In this document: piece after piece, positions 24,641 through 35,270 of the stretch
How positions within the stretch are numbered: the first letter of the stretch is position 1
How the letters are laid out: every line of letters begins with the position of its first letter
NCBI GenBank assembly: GCA_003130815.1
Contig: QFDA01000001.1
Coordinates: 510,131-574,130 of the forward strand
DNA length: 64,000 bases
Reading direction: 5' to 3'
Origin: Bacteroidetes bacterium SCGC AAA795-G10
GTDB lineage: Bacteria; Bacteroidota; Bacteroidia; Flavobacteriales; Flavobacteriaceae
The notes under the pieces: generated by a model
Told to the model about the DNA's origin: nothing
Databases searched by the model: none
The model's input: only the letters and a program-made list of their open reading frames with translations
Program-made: the position numbers and the translations under genes

Positions 24641-24786
24641 TTTACTTGTAGAAGATTATTCTCAGGTAAGTTAATTATTACTGTGGGAAAATTCTAATCT
24701 TTAAATTGAATGATTCAAATCATGCACTTAAAAAATTACTATTGGTATAGCATTGTTGTATTTAAAAATTTTTAGTTTCGTTATAA

Positions 24787-25224
24787 ATGAAAATCCGCAA
24801 AATGTTTTTTGGGTTATTTCTGATTTCAGTTAATTCTTATTGCCAACAAATGAATAATTACCATCACGCTTTGCGCGAAAAAAAGGAATTAAGTTTTAAA
24901 AATCAATATCGTGTACTTAAAACAACTTTTAAAAGTTTAAATGGTTTCCAAGATATTTATCCCGGAACTAAGATCTCGCTTGAAAAGGTTTTAAGATACC
25001 ACTTACATACCTCTATTCATCTTGATCAAGAAACCAATATCCTTATTTCAATGGACCAAAGCGAATTCAAATTAAATAACACCTCCTCTGAAAAAGAAAT
25101 AACAAAAGAAGTTGTCTCTTTGATCGGCAACATGTTTTTCGGCTCCAGTGAAGTCAGCAAAATTCCTTTTGAAAAAAAGAATTATAGACGTAAGGGCATG
25201 ACTGCACCGAATAGAAAACACTAA
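24787..25224 (+). CDS. Hypothetical secreted protein
   Basis: MKIRKMFFGLFLISVNSYCQQ signal-peptide-like N-terminus; 145 aa. Confidence 0.5.
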   Translation: MKIRKMFFGLFLISVNSYCQQMNNYHHALREKKELSFKNQYRVLKTTFKSLNGFQDIYPGTKISLEKVLRYHLHTSIHLDQETNILISMDQSEFKLNNTSSEKEITKEVVSLIGNMFFGSSEVSKIPFEKKNYRRKGMTAPNRKH

Positions 25225-25274
25225 ATATTTTCTAAATTTTTTTTATAATTTGTGAATGAAAAACATTTTAGATT

Positions 25275-28200
25275 ATGAAACCTTACTTGCTATTTGTCTT
25301 ATGCTATTTTTTTGCAATCACACCGGTTGATCTAATAGCCCAGCGGAAAAAAAATAAAAAACAAAATGAAACCACTTTTTCAGAATCATTATACAATTCA
25401 TTAGAATGGAGGCTAGTGGGTCCCTTTAGAGGTGGGCGTGCTGCAACCGTTGCTGGTGTGATAAATGATCCTAACACCTACTATATGGGAACTGCAGGAG
25501 GTGGTGTTTGGAAAACTGAAGATTCAGGAAATAGCTGGTATTCAATTTCAGATGGTTATTTTGGAGGTTCTATTGGGGCAGTTGCTGTCTCTGAGTCTGA
25601 TCCAAATATAATTTATGTTGGTGAAGGAGAGCAAACTCTGAGAGGAAATGTTTCATCTGGAAATGGATTATGGAAAAGTTTGGATGCTGGTAAAACCTGG
25701 AAATTTATAGGATTAGAAGGTAGCGAGCATATATCTAGAATACGAATACACCCCAAAAATCCCAACTTAGTTTATGTTGCTGCAATAGGTAATTTGTGGA
25801 AACCAAACAAAACGCGTGGTGTATATCGATCTGAAGATGGAGGAAATACTTGGCAGAAGATACTTTATGAAAGTGATAAGGCCGGTGCAGGTGATTTGAT
25901 ATTGGATCCTAATAATGCTAGAATAATTTATGCCGCTACATGGCAAATGAAAAGAAATGGATATCGAATGGATAGTGGAGGACCAGATAGTAAGCTTTAC
26001 AAAAGTTTTGACGGCGGTGACACATGGATCAATATAACTAAGAATAAAGGCCTACCAAGTGGGCCTTGGGGAATTGTTGGAATTACTGTATCTCCTGTAG
26101 ATTCAAATCGAATTTGGACTATCATTGAAGCATCTGATGGTGGAGTTTTTCGCTCAGATGATGCTGGTAAAACATGGGAAAAGGTAAACGAAAATAGAGC
26201 TTTACGACAAAGAGCCTGGTACTACAGTAGAATATATGCAGACACTCAAAATAAAGACAAAGTTTATGTAATGAACGTAAGTTATGGTGTATCAACTGAT
26301 GGGGGTAGATCATTTACATTGAAAGATGCACCGCATGGAGATCATCATGACCTTTGGATAGATCCAAATAATAATAATAGAATGGCAATTGCAGATGACG
26401 GTGGAGCACAAATTTCAAATGATGGTGGAAATAATTGGACGACTTATTATAATCAACCCACAGCACAATTTTATAGGGTAACCACAGATAATCAATTCCC
26501 ATATAGAATCTATGGAGCACAACAAGATAATACAACCGTTAGAATAAACCATAGAGGTTCAGGATCTGGTATTGGTGAAAGCGATTGGGAAACAACAGCG
26601 GGCGGAGAAAGTGCTCATCTTGCTCCAGACCCAAAAAATAATGATATCGTTTATGGTGGAACATATAAAGGATATATGATGCGTAAAGATCATAGAACCG
26701 GTCAAACACGTTCAGTAAATATTTGGCCTGATAATCCTGCTGGTTCAGGAGCAGAGGTAATGAAATACCGATTCAATTGGAACTTCCCTGTCAAGTTTAG
26801 TATACATGACGAAAATAAACTTTTTGCAGGGTCTAACTTTTTGCATATGACAATGGATGGTGGCCAGTCTTGGAAAACAATATCACCTGATCTGACAAGA
26901 GGACTCCCAGAAACAATTAAGTCCTCTGGAGGACCCATAACTCAAGATAATACTGGTGCAGAATTTTATTCAAATCTTTTTGCTATCAACGAATCACCAA
27001 TTGAAAAAGGAGTTATTTGGGTCGGCAGTGATGATGGATTAATTCACGTAACGACAGATAACGGTGAAACTTGGAAAAATGTGACACCTCCTCCGACATT
27101 AAGCCCTAAGTTAAACATGATCAACTGTATAGATCCCAGTCCATTTAAAAAAGGTACAGCATATGTAGCTGCTACCTCATACAAATTTGGAGATTATAAA
27201 CCCTATCTCTATAAAACAAATGATTATGGTAAAACTTGGTCTTTAATAACCAAAGGAATTCCTCAGAATTACTACAGCAGGGCTATACGATCTGATAAGG
27301 TTCGAGAGGGGCTGCTATATGCAGGAACTGAATGGGGAATGTTTATCTCATTTGACGATGGCAATAGTTGGAAGCCATTTCAATTAAATCTTCCCGTTAC
27401 ATCAATTAGAGATCTTCATGTAAGAGATAATGATTTAATAGCTGCAACTCATGGAAGGAGCTTTTGGATGATTGATGATTTAACACCACTGCATCAGCTA
27501 GAAAATAATTTAAATTCTCAATCATTCTTTCTTTACAAGCCAGACAAGGCATTTAGGGTTGAACAATCAGAGGAAGATGATGAAACTAACTTAAAATTAG
27601 TCGGAAAGAATCACCCTGTTGGAGCAATTTTACATTTTTATATTAAAAATTTAAAAGAAGATGATCTTGTAATTATTGAAATTAAAGAGAAAGACGGCTC
27701 ACTGATTAAACGTTATAACAATAAAGCAAAACTAAATAATCTAAACCCAGAAGCTGATCTTCCGTTAGCACTAAAATCTGGTGGAAATAAATTAATCTGG
27801 GATATGCGATATCCAGGATATAAAGAATTCGAGGGAATGGTATTTTATTCTTCTCCAAATAAAGGTCCCAAAGCAATTCCAGGTGAATATTTAATAAGTC
27901 TAAACTATAATGGCGAGGTCATTGAACAATCTTTAAAAATTGAAAAAGACCCAAGGCTTGAAAATACTGATAAAGATTATAGAGATCAGTTTGATTTTTT
28001 AATTAATGTTCGTAATCAGGTAAGTAGAGCTAACTCAGCGATAATAAAAATTAGAGAGGTTCAAAGAGATTTAAACTATCTAAAGCAAAAATCAGGTCTT
28101 ACTGAAGAAATAAATAATCTTATTAATCAGTTCGAAGTAAAGTTAAGCCATATCGAAAATAATATTCATATGACAAAAAACCAAAGTCGTCAAGATCCAT

Positions 28201-28427
28201 TGAACTATGGGATTAGAATAAACAACAGAATTGCATTTTTATTAGCGGATTCACAACGAGGAGATTACCCTCCTACAAATCAAGCAAAAGCTTTTTTCAA
28301 GGAAATCACAGCTGAACTGGATCGTGAAATGGAAGATTTAGAAAAACTTTTAAACGTATCTATTTCAAAGCTTAATGAAATTGTATCTGATAATCAAATA
28401 GGAATTTTTTCCATGAAAAGTCCTTAA
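25275..28427 (+). CDS. Secreted WD40/YVTN/BNR-repeat (sortilin/VPS10-like) protein
   Basis: 1050 aa with repeated DGGxTW Asp-box motifs (SEDGGNTWQKI, SFDGGDTWINI, SDDAGKTWEKV) and WRLVGPFRGGRAATVAGV N-terminus. Confidence 0.88.
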   Translation: MKPYLLFVLCYFFAITPVDLIAQRKKNKKQNETTFSESLYNSLEWRLVGPFRGGRAATVAGVINDPNTYYMGTAGGGVWKTEDSGNSWYSISDGYFGGSIGAVAVSESDPNIIYVGEGEQTLRGNVSSGNGLWKSLDAGKTWKFIGLEGSEHISRIRIHPKNPNLVYVAAIGNLWKPNKTRGVYRSEDGGNTWQKILYESDKAGAGDLILDPNNARIIYAATWQMKRNGYRMDSGGPDSKLYKSFDGGDTWINITKNKGLPSGPWGIVGITVSPVDSNRIWTIIEASDGGVFRSDDAGKTWEKVNENRALRQRAWYYSRIYADTQNKDKVYVMNVSYGVSTDGGRSFTLKDAPHGDHHDLWIDPNNNNRMAIADDGGAQISNDGGNNWTTYYNQPTAQFYRVTTDNQFPYRIYGAQQDNTTVRINHRGSGSGIGESDWETTAGGESAHLAPDPKNNDIVYGGTYKGYMMRKDHRTGQTRSVNIWPDNPAGSGAEVMKYRFNWNFPVKFSIHDENKLFAGSNFLHMTMDGGQSWKTISPDLTRGLPETIKSSGGPITQDNTGAEFYSNLFAINESPIEKGVIWVGSDDGLIHVTTDNGETWKNVTPPPTLSPKLNMINCIDPSPFKKGTAYVAATSYKFGDYKPYLYKTNDYGKTWSLITKGIPQNYYSRAIRSDKVREGLLYAGTEWGMFISFDDGNSWKPFQLNLPVTSIRDLHVRDNDLIAATHGRSFWMIDDLTPLHQLENNLNSQSFFLYKPDKAFRVEQSEEDDETNLKLVGKNHPVGAILHFYIKNLKEDDLVIIEIKEKDGSLIKRYNNKAKLNNLNPEADLPLALKSGGNKLIWDMRYPGYKEFEGMVFYSSPNKGPKAIPGEYLISLNYNGEVIEQSLKIEKDPRLENTDKDYRDQFDFLINVRNQVSRANSAIIKIREVQRDLNYLKQKSGLTEEINNLINQFEVKLSHIENNIHMTKNQSRQDPLNYGIRINNRIAFLLADSQRGDYPPTNQAKAFFKEITAELDREMEDLEKLLNVSISKLNEIVSDNQIGIFSMKSP

Positions 28428-28431
28428 GTTT

Positions 28432-29931
28432 TTATAGAGGTTCCGTTAGGATAGATAAAATTGTTTTTATGCCATTGCGGTAATCCCCAAGTCTAATGTT
28501 TTCATTTGGACTGTGCTGATTATTATCTCGGTTAACAGTTGGGACAGTTACTGCAGGTATATCAAGTGTGTTTACAAATGGTGATATCGGGATAGAACCC
28601 CCACTCATCCTTATTCTAATGGGGTCTATATCAAAGCCCTTTTTTATAGATTTTCGTAGCCACTTTCCCACCTTAGTATCAAGATCTGTTCTGAAAGATT
28701 GATACGAAATTTTGTGCGTAAATGTTGCCACTTTAGGATGATCTGTTCGTTCCTTAGCTGTTGGCTCTCTGTCTACCACATAGTATCCTTGATTTTCAAC
28801 ATGTTTTTTTACAAGGCTTATCAGACGCTTAGGGTCAGACTCCAGAACCAAACGAATGTCGATTTCAGCTCTTGCCCAAGCAGGTATTATAGTTCTTACT
28901 TTCTCATCGATCCATCCAGACTGCATGCCACGAATATTTAGAGACGGAAATTGAATTGATTCTTGGTATGTGTCACCAACTTTATCAAGTTCACCGATTT
29001 GTAAAGTCCTCATGAACTGCTCTTGGTCGTGGGGAAAGTTATCTAGTATTTTTTTTGTCTTGGAATCAATTGAAATACCATCATAAAACCCAGGGATCAC
29101 AACTACCCCTTCGTCATCTTTCATAGATGCAAGAAGCTTTGCCATTCTAAGGGCAGGGTTGGGAACATAATTCCCGAAGTGACCACTGTGCTGGGCTGTT
29201 ACTGGTCCATAAATTGTTAGTTGAATAGTTGAAATCCCTCTTGCCCCAAATGTTAAAGTAGGCTTACCTGACCTATGCTTTGGCCCATCGAATATGATAA
29301 GGTGATCCGCAGAAAGTATTTCCCTATTTGCATTAACAGCTCTAGGTAAATTTGGAGATCCTAACTCCTCTTCAAAATCCATTATCACTTTTATATTAAA
29401 ATTGGGGGACAATTTTTTTTCTTCCAATACATCCATTGCATTTAAAAACATGACCACTGGTCCTTTTGCGTCACTTGTTGAACGTGCAAATATTCGCCAA
29501 TCATCTTCATAGTTTTTTATTTTATCCCAGTCGATAATTTCCCAAACTCCTTTACTGTTTTGTCTTTTTAAAACTGGGATATATGGGCTTTCCTGAAACC
29601 ATCTAGAATTGTCTACCGGCTGTCCATCTATTTGTAAATATATAAGAACAGTTTCTTTGGCCTTCGGGAAAGTTCTTTCAGCAAGTAAAAGTGGTGCCTT
29701 TGGAGTAGATATCCGCTTTGTGACAAAACCTCTTTCAGCAAAATTTTTCTCACACCACTTTACATTTAACTCAATATCATCCAAACGATTTGCATCATTT
29801 GGAATACTTAAAATTTCATAAAACATGTCAAAAGATTTGTTTGTTGCATTTTTTGCCCACATTTCTAAATCTTTTGAAGATTGACAAAATCCAAAGCTCG
29901 TTATCAAAAGGGTAAAAATCAGTTTTTTCAT
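28432..29931 (-). CDS. M20 family metallopeptidase, secreted
   Basis: ARSTSDAKGPVVMFLNAMDVL, DFEEELGSPNL, TAQHSGHFGNYVPNPA, AEIDIRLV, MSGGSIPISPF motifs; MKKLIFTLLITSFGFCQ signal. Confidence 0.88.
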   Translation of the reverse strand: MKKLIFTLLITSFGFCQSSKDLEMWAKNATNKSFDMFYEILSIPNDANRLDDIELNVKWCEKNFAERGFVTKRISTPKAPLLLAERTFPKAKETVLIYLQIDGQPVDNSRWFQESPYIPVLKRQNSKGVWEIIDWDKIKNYEDDWRIFARSTSDAKGPVVMFLNAMDVLEEKKLSPNFNIKVIMDFEEELGSPNLPRAVNANREILSADHLIIFDGPKHRSGKPTLTFGARGISTIQLTIYGPVTAQHSGHFGNYVPNPALRMAKLLASMKDDEGVVVIPGFYDGISIDSKTKKILDNFPHDQEQFMRTLQIGELDKVGDTYQESIQFPSLNIRGMQSGWIDEKVRTIIPAWARAEIDIRLVLESDPKRLISLVKKHVENQGYYVVDREPTAKERTDHPKVATFTHKISYQSFRTDLDTKVGKWLRKSIKKGFDIDPIRIRMSGGSIPISPFVNTLDIPAVTVPTVNRDNNQHSPNENIRLGDYRNGIKTILSILTEPL

Positions 29932-30013
29932 TTTATGTAGAATTTAGATAACAGATTTTATTGTTGAAATAATTGTTTTTACAGGAAATTTTCTTGTAGA
30001 AGGGTTTTAAAAA

Positions 30014-30817
30014 TTATTTTAAAGTTTCAATTTTTTTCAGAGCAGTTCGTGCAGAATTAGAAAATGGAAATTGATTCAAAACCATTTCATAATATTTTTT
30101 TGCCTCATCATAGTTTTTTTCATACATATAGAATTCAGCCATTGAATCTAAAGAATTATATCCCTGAGAATAAATATCAAGGTATTTTTCAAAAGTTTTT
30201 TTTGATTTTTCTTTATCTCCATTTCGATAATAAAGATATCCAAGAAAATTTATAATTGCTGCATTGTTTGGTTCTCCCCATTTTACGCTTAATTCCTCCA
30301 AATTTTTAATTCTTGAAGTTAAATCTGAATTAGATATTGCTCTGTTGAATTGTATAAAAGCTCCCCTTGGCTCTGCCTCATACATTTTTTCCCATATAGC
30401 ATTTTTTTCTTTTGAAGACCCCCATATACCTCTGTATCCGTTCTCACTTTTTATATCAAGTAAGGAAACAAATCTTTTTGAGTTTTCATTTTTATTAGCT
30501 GAATACTTTTTTGCCAGTTCATAATGTACTTCTTGTTTTTCTGAGTTTGGTGGAGACATAGTAGACATCATTACATGTGCTGCAAATGAGGTTGAGTCTA
30601 ACTTAACTGCTTTTTCGAAAAAAACATATGCTTTCTCTCTTTCTATATTTAAAAAATGTCCTATTCCACTTCTTATCATTTCATCGTGTAATGGATCACC
30701 ATTTGTCCATTGAATATAGTTCCCCTGTTGATCTGAGTTTTGTTGATTGGTACCTTTTGAATTGTCACAAGCAAAGATTAATAAGCTTGTAAATATTAGC
30801 ATTAAAAAATTTTTCAT
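30014..30817 (-). CDS. TPR-repeat lipoprotein
   Basis: MKNFLMLIFTSLLIFACDN lipobox; C-terminal TPR-like repeats. Confidence 0.65.
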   Translation of the reverse strand: MKNFLMLIFTSLLIFACDNSKGTNQQNSDQQGNYIQWTNGDPLHDEMIRSGIGHFLNIEREKAYVFFEKAVKLDSTSFAAHVMMSTMSPPNSEKQEVHYELAKKYSANKNENSKRFVSLLDIKSENGYRGIWGSSKEKNAIWEKMYEAEPRGAFIQFNRAISNSDLTSRIKNLEELSVKWGEPNNAAIINFLGYLYYRNGDKEKSKKTFEKYLDIYSQGYNSLDSMAEFYMYEKNYDEAKKYYEMVLNQFPFSNSARTALKKIETLK

Positions 30818-30888
30818 ATTGAGTTAGTTTTTAGTTACGAAATTATGAGGATTAAATTACGAATCCATTTGTGTTATTTAATAGTATT

Positions 30889-31395
30889 TCAATTTAACAA
30901 TTTTTTATCACCACAAACCTCTTGCCCGTATAGTTGTGTAGCTAATAAAATGTCGCTTAAATATTCTTTTTGTGAAATTATTTGCCCTGCCTGATTTAGG
31001 TCATATTTTATAGCATAATCATTTTCATATTTCCCGCCAACTCCTGCCATTCTTCCTTGAGCAAAAACCATTGCAGATCTTTCATCTGCTATGATACCTT
31101 TGTATTCTACACCAATTTCTCCTTTTAAAAGAGTTGCAAAATATCCCGCAAACTCCAAATACTCATCCCAAGTATATGTTTTCGAAATATCTAACTGCCC
31201 TGTCAAGGTGAAAGTAAAGTCATCAGCAAGAAGTGATTTCATAATGTCAATTTTACCTTCCATTTGGGCGTTAAATGCTTTTAAAACAGTTGTTCGGGTT
31301 TGTTCTGTAAGTAATTCTTTTTCAGATTTTGCTTGTTTCTCACTGCATGAAATAATAGCTAGTGATGATAAAAACAGAATTAATATTTTTTTCAT
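30889..31395 (-). CDS. Nuclear transport factor 2/SnoaL-like lipoprotein
   Basis: MKKILILFLSSLAIISCSEK lipobox; LKAFNAQMEGKIDIMKSLLADDFTFTLTG SnoaL-like segment. Confidence 0.6.
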   Translation of the reverse strand: MKKILILFLSSLAIISCSEKQAKSEKELLTEQTRTTVLKAFNAQMEGKIDIMKSLLADDFTFTLTGQLDISKTYTWDEYLEFAGYFATLLKGEIGVEYKGIIADERSAMVFAQGRMAGVGGKYENDYAIKYDLNQAGQIISQKEYLSDILLATQLYGQEVCGDKKLLN

Positions 31396-31534
31396 TTTGG
31401 TTTATTTTTTATTTATGAGAAACAATATACAAAGAAGTCTTTAAGTAAATATATCCTAAATATTTATTCATATTTAAATCTGATTTTGTGTTATCTCAAT
31501 ATATTTGTGTTTTGAAATATTAAAATAAAATTAT

Positions 31535-32272
31535 ATGAATAGCCATCTATCATTTAGATCAGGTAATCCTGTGCTCTCAAAAAAAACTTTCAACAACACT
31601 ATCTCTGTTAATGAGAAAATGACTATCGAGGGTACCGTTAATAAAACTGCCATTAGCCTTTTAATTCTTGTTGGGACTGGATATTTAACCTTTAATACAC
31701 TCAATCCGATATTATTAATCGGATGTGGAATAGGTGGATTTATCTTTGCACTTATTACAATTTTTAAAAAAGAATGGGCCCCAATAACAGTTCCAATCTA
31801 TGCAGCTCTTCAAGGAGCTATGCTTGGGGGTATATCTTACATGTATAACTACCTATACGATGGAATAGTAACAAATGCAATCCTTTTAACGGTTGGAATA
31901 TTAGTGTCGTTATTAATTGCATATAGATCAGGATACATAAAGGCAACAGAAAATTTCAAACTTGGAATTTTTGCAGCAACTGGAGGTATAGCAATCGTTT
32001 ATCTTGTAAATTTTATAATGGGATTTTTTGGCTCAGGAATTGGTGTAATGAATATTAACAATGCATCTCCACTTAGCATCGGCTTTAGCATAGTAGTTGT
32101 AATAATCGCTGCTTTAAATTTAGTTTTAGATTTTGATTTTATTGAAGAGGGTGCAGAAAAGGGTGCTCCAAAATATATGGAATGGTATGGTGCATTTGGT
32201 TTACTTGTTACACTTATATGGTTATATTTGGAAATATTGAGACTCCTTGCAAAACTAAACTCTAGAAAATAA
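31535..32272 (+). CDS. Bax inhibitor-1/YccA family membrane protein
   Basis: AALQGAMLGGISYMYNYLYDGIVTNAILLTVGIL...LDFDFIEEGAEKGAPKYMEWYGAFGLLVTLIWLYLEILRLLAKL is characteristic of the family. Confidence 0.92.
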   Translation: MNSHLSFRSGNPVLSKKTFNNTISVNEKMTIEGTVNKTAISLLILVGTGYLTFNTLNPILLIGCGIGGFIFALITIFKKEWAPITVPIYAALQGAMLGGISYMYNYLYDGIVTNAILLTVGILVSLLIAYRSGYIKATENFKLGIFAATGGIAIVYLVNFIMGFFGSGIGVMNINNASPLSIGFSIVVVIIAALNLVLDFDFIEEGAEKGAPKYMEWYGAFGLLVTLIWLYLEILRLLAKLNSRK

Positions 32273-32345
32273 TTAAAGTCATAATTTACAGATTGATCCT
32301 ACTATTCAATCAGAAGGATTGAAATTCTAAAAAACGTAAATTAAA

Positions 32346-32366
32346 AGCCCTCCTAATTGGAGGGCT
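32346..32366. terminator. Bidirectional Rho-independent terminator-like hairpin
   Basis: AGCCCTCC-TAATT-GGAGGGCT perfect 8-bp stem with flanking A/T tracts, between convergent genes ending at 32272 and 32373. Confidence 0.8.
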
Positions 32367-32372
32367 AATTTT

Positions 32373-33122
32373 CTATCTTTCTGATAAGACCAAGCTTAAC
32401 ACATGACTCCTTTTAATTTTTCTCAAACTAAGAATATTTTTATATGTTGCCTTCATAGTTTTACTCATTGGATTTGTTTGATCCATCATATTGTATATAT
32501 CTGGCATTGAATCAAAAAATCTTGCAACAATATAGCTTGCTGCTTCCGTATTATTATTCCGTGGTGAAACTATCTTATGTAATCCCCAACCTTTAACAAT
32601 TTTATTTGCTTTTTGTATAGGGAGAAAAGTTTTTAATTCAGTTTGTTCGTATTCATAATAATCAAGTGGGCTAACCATCATCCAATCTAAAACAACAAAT
32701 TTCGGTGGATCTTGGTTAGCAGCTGGAACAAATCCTCCTTTATATGAGGTCATAACAGAACCTGATTTTACGACTCTTTCACCCCATCTCTCACGAGCCA
32801 TAGCTAGCTCACTTTCGGAGAATATTTCATCTCCTCCGGAATAGTTATATAAATCCCCGGGATCTTCAAGGTGTGCATATACAAATGTGGTATGCGGTTC
32901 TCCGTATCTTGGATTTTCAAGTCTCCACATATCCCATCCGATTTTGCTCCCATTGTCAATTGCCTGTTTATGCAATTTTGAAAAATATTTTTTTTCACTA
33001 TCTATGTGAGCTTGTGCATCCTGGTTTTTAACCGTTACATAATGTAGTCCCACATACATTCTTTGTTGTGCATAAGAAAAGCTCATGCAAAAAACTAAAA
33101 ACAGATTAAGAAGTTTTTTCAT
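32373..33122 (-). CDS. Hypothetical secreted protein
   Basis: MKKLLNLFLVFCMSFSYAQQ signal peptide at an internal Met, so the start is moved from 33191 to 33122. Confidence 0.6.
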   Translation of the reverse strand: MKKLLNLFLVFCMSFSYAQQRMYVGLHYVTVKNQDAQAHIDSEKKYFSKLHKQAIDNGSKIGWDMWRLENPRYGEPHTTFVYAHLEDPGDLYNYSGGDEIFSESELAMARERWGERVVKSGSVMTSYKGGFVPAANQDPPKFVVLDWMMVSPLDYYEYEQTELKTFLPIQKANKIVKGWGLHKIVSPRNNNTEAASYIVARFFDSMPDIYNMMDQTNPMSKTMKATYKNILSLRKIKRSHVLSLVLSER

Positions 33123-33273
33123 TTTAATTGATTTATGATTAATAAAAAGCAATATACAAATTAAGTTATACAACGTTATTTTAAATTTCATCCCTAAAGG
33201 ACTCTTTAAGGTCTAACTTTGCAAAAATTATCGAACCACGGATTTATGACTAATGTTTTGCAGCAATTTTTTT

Positions 33274-33594
33274 TTAATATAACAAGTGCTTTTTTTTATT
33301 ATTTCTCCAACCCGACTGAGATTTATACTTAACAAAAAAAATTTTCAAGTCACTTTGTGATGCATACTGCACAAAATATATCTTTTTGTTAGACTGTGAA
33401 GGGTATTTTACAAAATACCATAATCCCTTGTTGCCTTTTGATTGAGATGGATAATCTACTTTAAAAACATTTAAGTCAGATTGAGATTCATAATCAACAA
33501 CAAAAACTTTAATATCAGATTGGGATGGATAATCTACCGAAAATATCTTTTGAGAGAAACCGAAAAAGGGTAACAATAAAATAATATATTTCAT
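33274..33594 (-). CDS. DUF6150-like short repeat protein
   Basis: Six repeats of about 13 aa: KIFSVDYPSQSDI/KVFVVDYESQSDL/NVFKVDYPSQS/LWYFVKYPSQSNK/KIYFVQYASQSDL/KIFFVKYKSQSGW. Confidence 0.7.
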   Translation of the reverse strand: MKYIILLLPFFGFSQKIFSVDYPSQSDIKVFVVDYESQSDLNVFKVDYPSQSKGNKGLWYFVKYPSQSNKKIYFVQYASQSDLKIFFVKYKSQSGWRNNKKKHLLY

Positions 33595-33670
33595 TATCTA
33601 TAAAATTAAAAAATTAAACTATCCGGATTGCTTTTTAGTAATTACACTTATACTAGTGATTATGAAAAAA

Positions 33671-35263
33671 TTATTGTTTTGACAAAAGCAATCCATTTTC
33701 AATCGAATTAATCCTGAACTCCTCAATTTCAGATTTGAGGTGTTCCTTATCAAAAATTTTAGATGCAATATGAATGATTTCAGAATGATGACTGGCAACA
33801 TTATTAAGCTCTTCGGGGTCTTGAGATAAATTGTATAATTCTAAAGTGGGTTTTTCATCGCTTCGTTTTAAATTTCTTCTAATAACTTTCCAATCTCCCA
33901 TTCTAATAGCTACTTGACCTCCATATTCTGGAAATTCCCAATACAGAAAATCATGAATATCCTGTTCTTTTTTACCTGTAAGAGTTGGGAGAAAACTAAT
34001 CCCGTCTGTTTCTGGAATATTATCATAGTTTATAAGTTCGAGTAAAGTAGGCATGACATCATAATGAGCAGAAATATGGTTGGTAATACTTCCTGGTTTA
34101 ATCTTTTTGTTCCAGGTCGCAATCATTGGAACTCTGATCCCACCCTCATAAACAAATCCTTTACCTCTTCCAAGGGACTCTCCAAAAATCCCTGAACTAT
34201 TAAAAAATTCTCCATCTGTACCACCAGAGTACGTTACTCCATTATCCGAAGAGAACAGAATTAGCGTATTATTATATAAATTTTTATCCTTTAGATACAT
34301 TATCAATTTACCTATGTTCTCATCCAAATAAGAAATCATAGCAGCATAAGCTGCTCTAGGATTTTGATGGGGGAAATAACCATTTTGTCCCAAATAAGGT
34401 TTTTCTTCTCCAAACTTTTCTTTATAGTAATTTATCCATTTTTGAGGAGCCTGAAGAGGATTGTGAGGTATAGGTGTAGCCCAATAAAGAAAGAAAGGAT
34501 TTTGTTTGTTTTCAGAAATGAAATTTATCATTTCTTTAAACATTAAGTCTGGGGCATACTCATTTAACTTAAAGTTTGAATAACTTTTTGAGTCAAATGG
34601 ATTTGCTCCTTTAGCTAGTTTTGTATTTGGGGGTATAGTATCATTATTTAAGTAAACTCTATTCTCATTTTTATATAAGTGAACAGGGAAATAGGTATGA
34701 GCCTGACGCTGACAATTATATCCAAAGAAAAAATCAAATCCCATTTTGGTAGGGATGGAATTTGTGTGGGGAGCTCCAAGGCCCCATTTCCCAACCATCC
34801 CTGTGGTATAGCCTTCTTTTTGTAATAATTGAGGGAATAAAATTGAATTTGTTGGAATAGGAAATTGTCCTTCTAAAGTAGAATCAGCTATCATCGCGCG
34901 ATAGTCCCAAACATTTCCTCTTTCTTTCCATTCATAGTTACCTCTAATATATGAATGCCCAGAATGTTTTCCTGTAAGGAGCATATATCTAGCAGGTGCA
35001 CATACAGGTGCTCCTGTATAATGCTGTGTAAAAATCATACCGTTGCTAGCTAGTTCATCAAGATTTGGGGTTTCAATTTTTTTCTGACCGTAGATGCCTA
35101 TATCACCATACCCTAAATCATCCGCAAGAATATAAATGATGTTAGGTTTAGATCTTAATTTTTCTTTTTTAAACTCTGCTTGGCAAGTCAAAAATAGACT
35201 AGCAAATGGAAATAAAAATAAACACAATTCTTTCATCAAAATTTTTGATTTTTCTCTTTTCAC
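33671..35263 (-). CDS. Sulfatase (arylsulfatase family)
   Basis: IIYILADDLGYGDIGIYGQ and the sulfatase signature VCAPARYMLLTGKH (CxPxR). Confidence 0.93.
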   Translation of the reverse strand: MKREKSKILMKELCLFLFPFASLFLTCQAEFKKEKLRSKPNIIYILADDLGYGDIGIYGQKKIETPNLDELASNGMIFTQHYTGAPVCAPARYMLLTGKHSGHSYIRGNYEWKERGNVWDYRAMIADSTLEGQFPIPTNSILFPQLLQKEGYTTGMVGKWGLGAPHTNSIPTKMGFDFFFGYNCQRQAHTYFPVHLYKNENRVYLNNDTIPPNTKLAKGANPFDSKSYSNFKLNEYAPDLMFKEMINFISENKQNPFFLYWATPIPHNPLQAPQKWINYYKEKFGEEKPYLGQNGYFPHQNPRAAYAAMISYLDENIGKLIMYLKDKNLYNNTLILFSSDNGVTYSGGTDGEFFNSSGIFGESLGRGKGFVYEGGIRVPMIATWNKKIKPGSITNHISAHYDVMPTLLELINYDNIPETDGISFLPTLTGKKEQDIHDFLYWEFPEYGGQVAIRMGDWKVIRRNLKRSDEKPTLELYNLSQDPEELNNVASHHSEIIHIASKIFDKEHLKSEIEEFRINSIENGLLLSKQ

Positions 35264-35270
35264 TCGAAAT

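Noticed and set aside
33211-33230. TAACTTTG -7-like promoter element near 33215
   Set aside because: On the + strand with no + gene downstream (next gene 33274-33594 is minus).
33671-33801. Minus-strand ORF 33619..33801
   Set aside because: Alternate frame of the sulfatase C-terminus.
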